From NCBI RefSeq assembly GCF_008831285.2, contig NC_045140.1, positions 21,760,370 to 21,824,369 of the forward strand: 64,000 nucleotides of DNA, read 5' to 3'. This document shows, in pieces, positions 62,001 to 64,000 of the stretch; the first letter of the stretch is position 1, and each line of letters opens with the position of its first letter. Made by a program: the position numbers and the translations under genes. The notes below the pieces were generated by a model. That model had not been told where the DNA came from, searched no databases, and saw only the letters and a program-made list of their open reading frames with translations. Origin of the DNA: Nymphaea colorata (Eukaryota > Streptophyta > Magnoliopsida > Nymphaeales > Nymphaeaceae).

Positions 62001-64000
62001 ACAAGTTGAATTTACTGGAAGCTCAGGTCATGAATACCTTTCCTTGGTTCTTTTTTGTCCTTTTACAATCACAAAGAGTACAGACCTGAATGTGGATAAT
62101 CTCTGTGCAGGTAGCAGAACTGAAAAAGAAGCAAGATGCACAATCCCTGATTTTAAGACAGAAGCAAAAAAGCGATGAAGCAGCAAAGCGTCTTCAGGAA
62201 GAAATTCAACGAATTAAGACTCAGAAGGTTTAGTTATTATTCATTGACATACGTTTTAATTTTTATCCAACGGTAAACTCAGAAGGTTTAGTTATTATTC
62301 ATTGACATACGTTTTAATTTTCATCCAACGGTAACAGATTTTCGGAGCAGTTTAAATATGGGCTCTCACTGTTTTCAATTTGATGCAATATAGGTCCAGT
62401 TGCAACACAAGATCAAGCAAGAGTCTGAGCAGTTTAGAGCATGGAAAACTTCACGAGAGAAGGAGGTTCTACAGGTACAGTTGCTTGATATAATGGTGCC
62501 TTTCAGCGCTTTTCATGTATGACCTTGATATAGGAAAGCAAATGAATGACTATGGAGTTGTTTGTAGATCGGACCAGACGGCCTTACTTGAATAGGATCT
62601 GTGTCTATAGGTTGTACAACTATATATCAGACCAGAGAGTTACAAGATATGTATGGCCAATTTATCTTAAAGGATGATGATACCAATCACAACGCGTCTT
62701 AAATTAGCAATTGTACAAAATTTCCATGGTATATAGGAGCATAGAGTAGTTATAGTCTAATTGATATCCAATGATAATAGTACAGCATGAACAAATTTTT
62801 TATGCATTAACACTTGGAGAAAATGATTTTCCACAAAAGACAGTTGCTTTTTAATGACCAAAAATATGAAACTAGGCTTTTCCTTGAAGTGTATACTTAT
62901 TCTATTAATATTATTTCCTTGCTTGAAAATGTGTGCTTGTTCTGTGAACATTATTATTGAAAATTATATCGTTCTGACAAGTTCCCTTTGGGAGTTTCCT
63001 GCCTATGATAGATGATATTGTGGGGATTCTGGGTTACTGGTAGTAGTGTCCACAGTTTCATGCTTTAAAAATACCTTCTGTAATTTTGTTGATTGTACGT
63101 GCATGCATGTATCTACTTTATCTCTTTGCCCATGTGTGTATGCATGTTCATAATTGAACAAAGGAGACCTTGGATAAAAGAGAGCATCAATAACTTGCAA
63201 ATTTTATTCATTGATATCTGCGTGAGTGCATGCACATATGTTAAATCTTCCTTGAACATAATATCAGTTCGTTGTCCTCATCCAGATGTTATATGTGACC
63301 TGACTTATGGGATAAATTTCTGCTACTTTCTGTTAATGTGTGCATTTGGAGTTTTTGCGTGAGGCATCCGTTTTTTTTATTTGATATGATCGTGCTTGTG
63401 GGCTTGCATTCAAGTGCAACTTGTTTGTCACCATGTCAGGATGGTTGCCTTTATTTTGTACACATATTTTACAACAGTACAATGGGGTTGGGTTGCCAAG
63501 TTGACGCTCGAGTACTTTGTATGATTATCCATCTAAGAACTGCTTGATGTAGCAATCACTAAATCTTATCTATATCTTACGTGAAGCTTATCAGTTAATT
63601 TGAGGAATCAGACTGCAGTTGGTTTGTTCTTTCTCTTCTGAGCAAGAATAAATATGGTATCTAACATAACGTTGCAACGAAAAACAGCTGTTTTTCCATC
63701 TTTTTGTTCTGATATACTCTTAGCATATCCTTCATATTGAAATGTTAATATTTTCCCGTCACTTATTAGATATATAGATTGCTGAAAATCAAATGGAATT
63801 GCATTCGCAGCTGAAGAAGGAAGGAAGGAGAAATACGTACGAGATGCACAAACTCTTAGCTTTGAATCAGAGGCAAAAAATGGTAACTTCATCTTTCTGG
63901 CGAGTTAATTGTTTGGAAATCGTAGAGGTGGTTTTCACTTTCTCCTTGTGCTTCCAAGGTTCTTCAACGAAAGACCGAGGAAGCTGCTATGGCTACTAAA
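56026..64000 (+). CDS. Kinesin-4 family motor, 3' end outside the window
   Basis: Exons: 56026-56172, 56555-56701, 56803-56958, 57453-57706, 58298-58476, 58555-58679, 59094-59130, 59297-59388, 59473-59586, 59674-59787, 60281-60370, 60748-60913, 61341-61441, 61727-61825, 61913-62026, 62111-62227, 62394-62474, 63811-63882 and 63959 to beyond the edge; 749 aa are visible. The motor domain is N-terminal: P-loop GQTGSGKT (97-104), switch I NRESSRSH (231-238), switch II DLAGSE (275-280), then KEGVHIN and the neck near residue 375. A charged, heptad-rich coiled coil follows, with [21 protein letters not shown]-type sequence in the last exons seen. These are kinesin-4 features. The stalk segment [12 protein letters not shown] recalls the KIN-4C branch more than FRA1/KIN-4A, from memory only. 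Plant kinesin-4s are plus-end-directed and act in cortical-microtubule transport or phragmoplast length control. Two splice sites are tandemly duplicated and exon 3 ends at a GC donor. Confidence 0.95.
56959..56960 (+). other. GC 5' splice site (GC-AG intron) in the kinesin gene
   Basis: The exon ends TTTATTGAG and the intron begins GCATGT. Joining to ATTTTTAAGG at 57453 gives the conserved VSFIEIFKEE. Using the nearest GT, four bases further on, would break the frame. Confidence 0.8.
61059..61342 (+). repeat. Tandem duplication of an intron 3' end, including the acceptor
   Basis: About 146 bp (61059-61204) is repeated directly downstream (61205-61342). Both contain CTCTATGTTCGGTTTCTCGG and both end TAAATAAAATATAG. 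The second copy supplies the real acceptor before exon 13. The first copy leaves an identical acceptor at 61201-61203. Confidence 0.9.
62219..62334 (+). repeat. 58-bp tandem duplication of an exon end and its 5' splice site
   Basis: 62219-62276 and 62277-62334 differ at one base. Each contains ACTCAGAAG followed by gtttag, so the last 9 bases of exon 16 and its donor are present twice. The first donor (after 62227) keeps the frame. Confidence 0.95.

Noticed and set aside
1-64000. CRISPR array, prokaryotic operon, phage or organelle insertion
   Set aside because: No spaced direct-repeat array, no operon-like spacing and no organellar gene sequence was seen. All recognisable genes are intron-rich plant nuclear genes.

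Overview
This window is nuclear DNA of a flowering plant. Its genes have many short exons separated by long AT-rich introns with GT-AG borders. They encode plant-specific or plant-type proteins: a plastid MscS-like channel, a plant O-fucosyltransferase, an AP2/ERF factor and a plant kinesin-4. Non-coding DNA holds LTR, SINE and MITE-type elements and GA/CT/AT microsatellites. The species cannot be told from the sequence.

Layout. 1434-9224 (-): splicing factor SF3B4/SAP49, 9 coding exons, 387 aa. About 9.2-18.0 kb: repeat-rich intergenic DNA. 18029-25483 (+): O-fucosyltransferase family protein, 10 exons, 526 aa. 25664-26110 (-): small single-domain AP2/ERF factor, convergent with the previous gene. 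27442-34236 (-): MSL2/MSL3-type plastid mechanosensitive channel, 12 exons, 666 aa. 37723-50527 (-): M24 prolidase (Xaa-Pro dipeptidase), 16 exons, 565 aa. About 50.5-56.0 kb: a second repeat-rich interval. 56026-64000 (+): kinesin-4 motor gene, 19 exons visible (749 aa), running off the right edge. I chained the exons by hand: every junction was checked for a splice dinucleotide and for reading phase, and each complete gene sums to a multiple of three.

The genes are unrelated housekeeping or developmental genes and do not form a pathway; no operon-like or defence-type system is present. The more interesting signals are finer. The prolidase has Gln where the family has a metal-binding Glu, and carries an extra 12-residue repeat tail. 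Two 456-bp miniature LTR retrotransposons (TRIM/SMART type), each with perfect target duplications, sit in sense orientation inside introns of two genes. A 318-bp solo LTR lies in the channel gene. There is a small tRNA-derived SINE family, and a hAT-like MITE with near-perfect 8-bp target duplications. Two recent tandem duplications in the kinesin gene have each copied a splice site, and two introns use GC donors.
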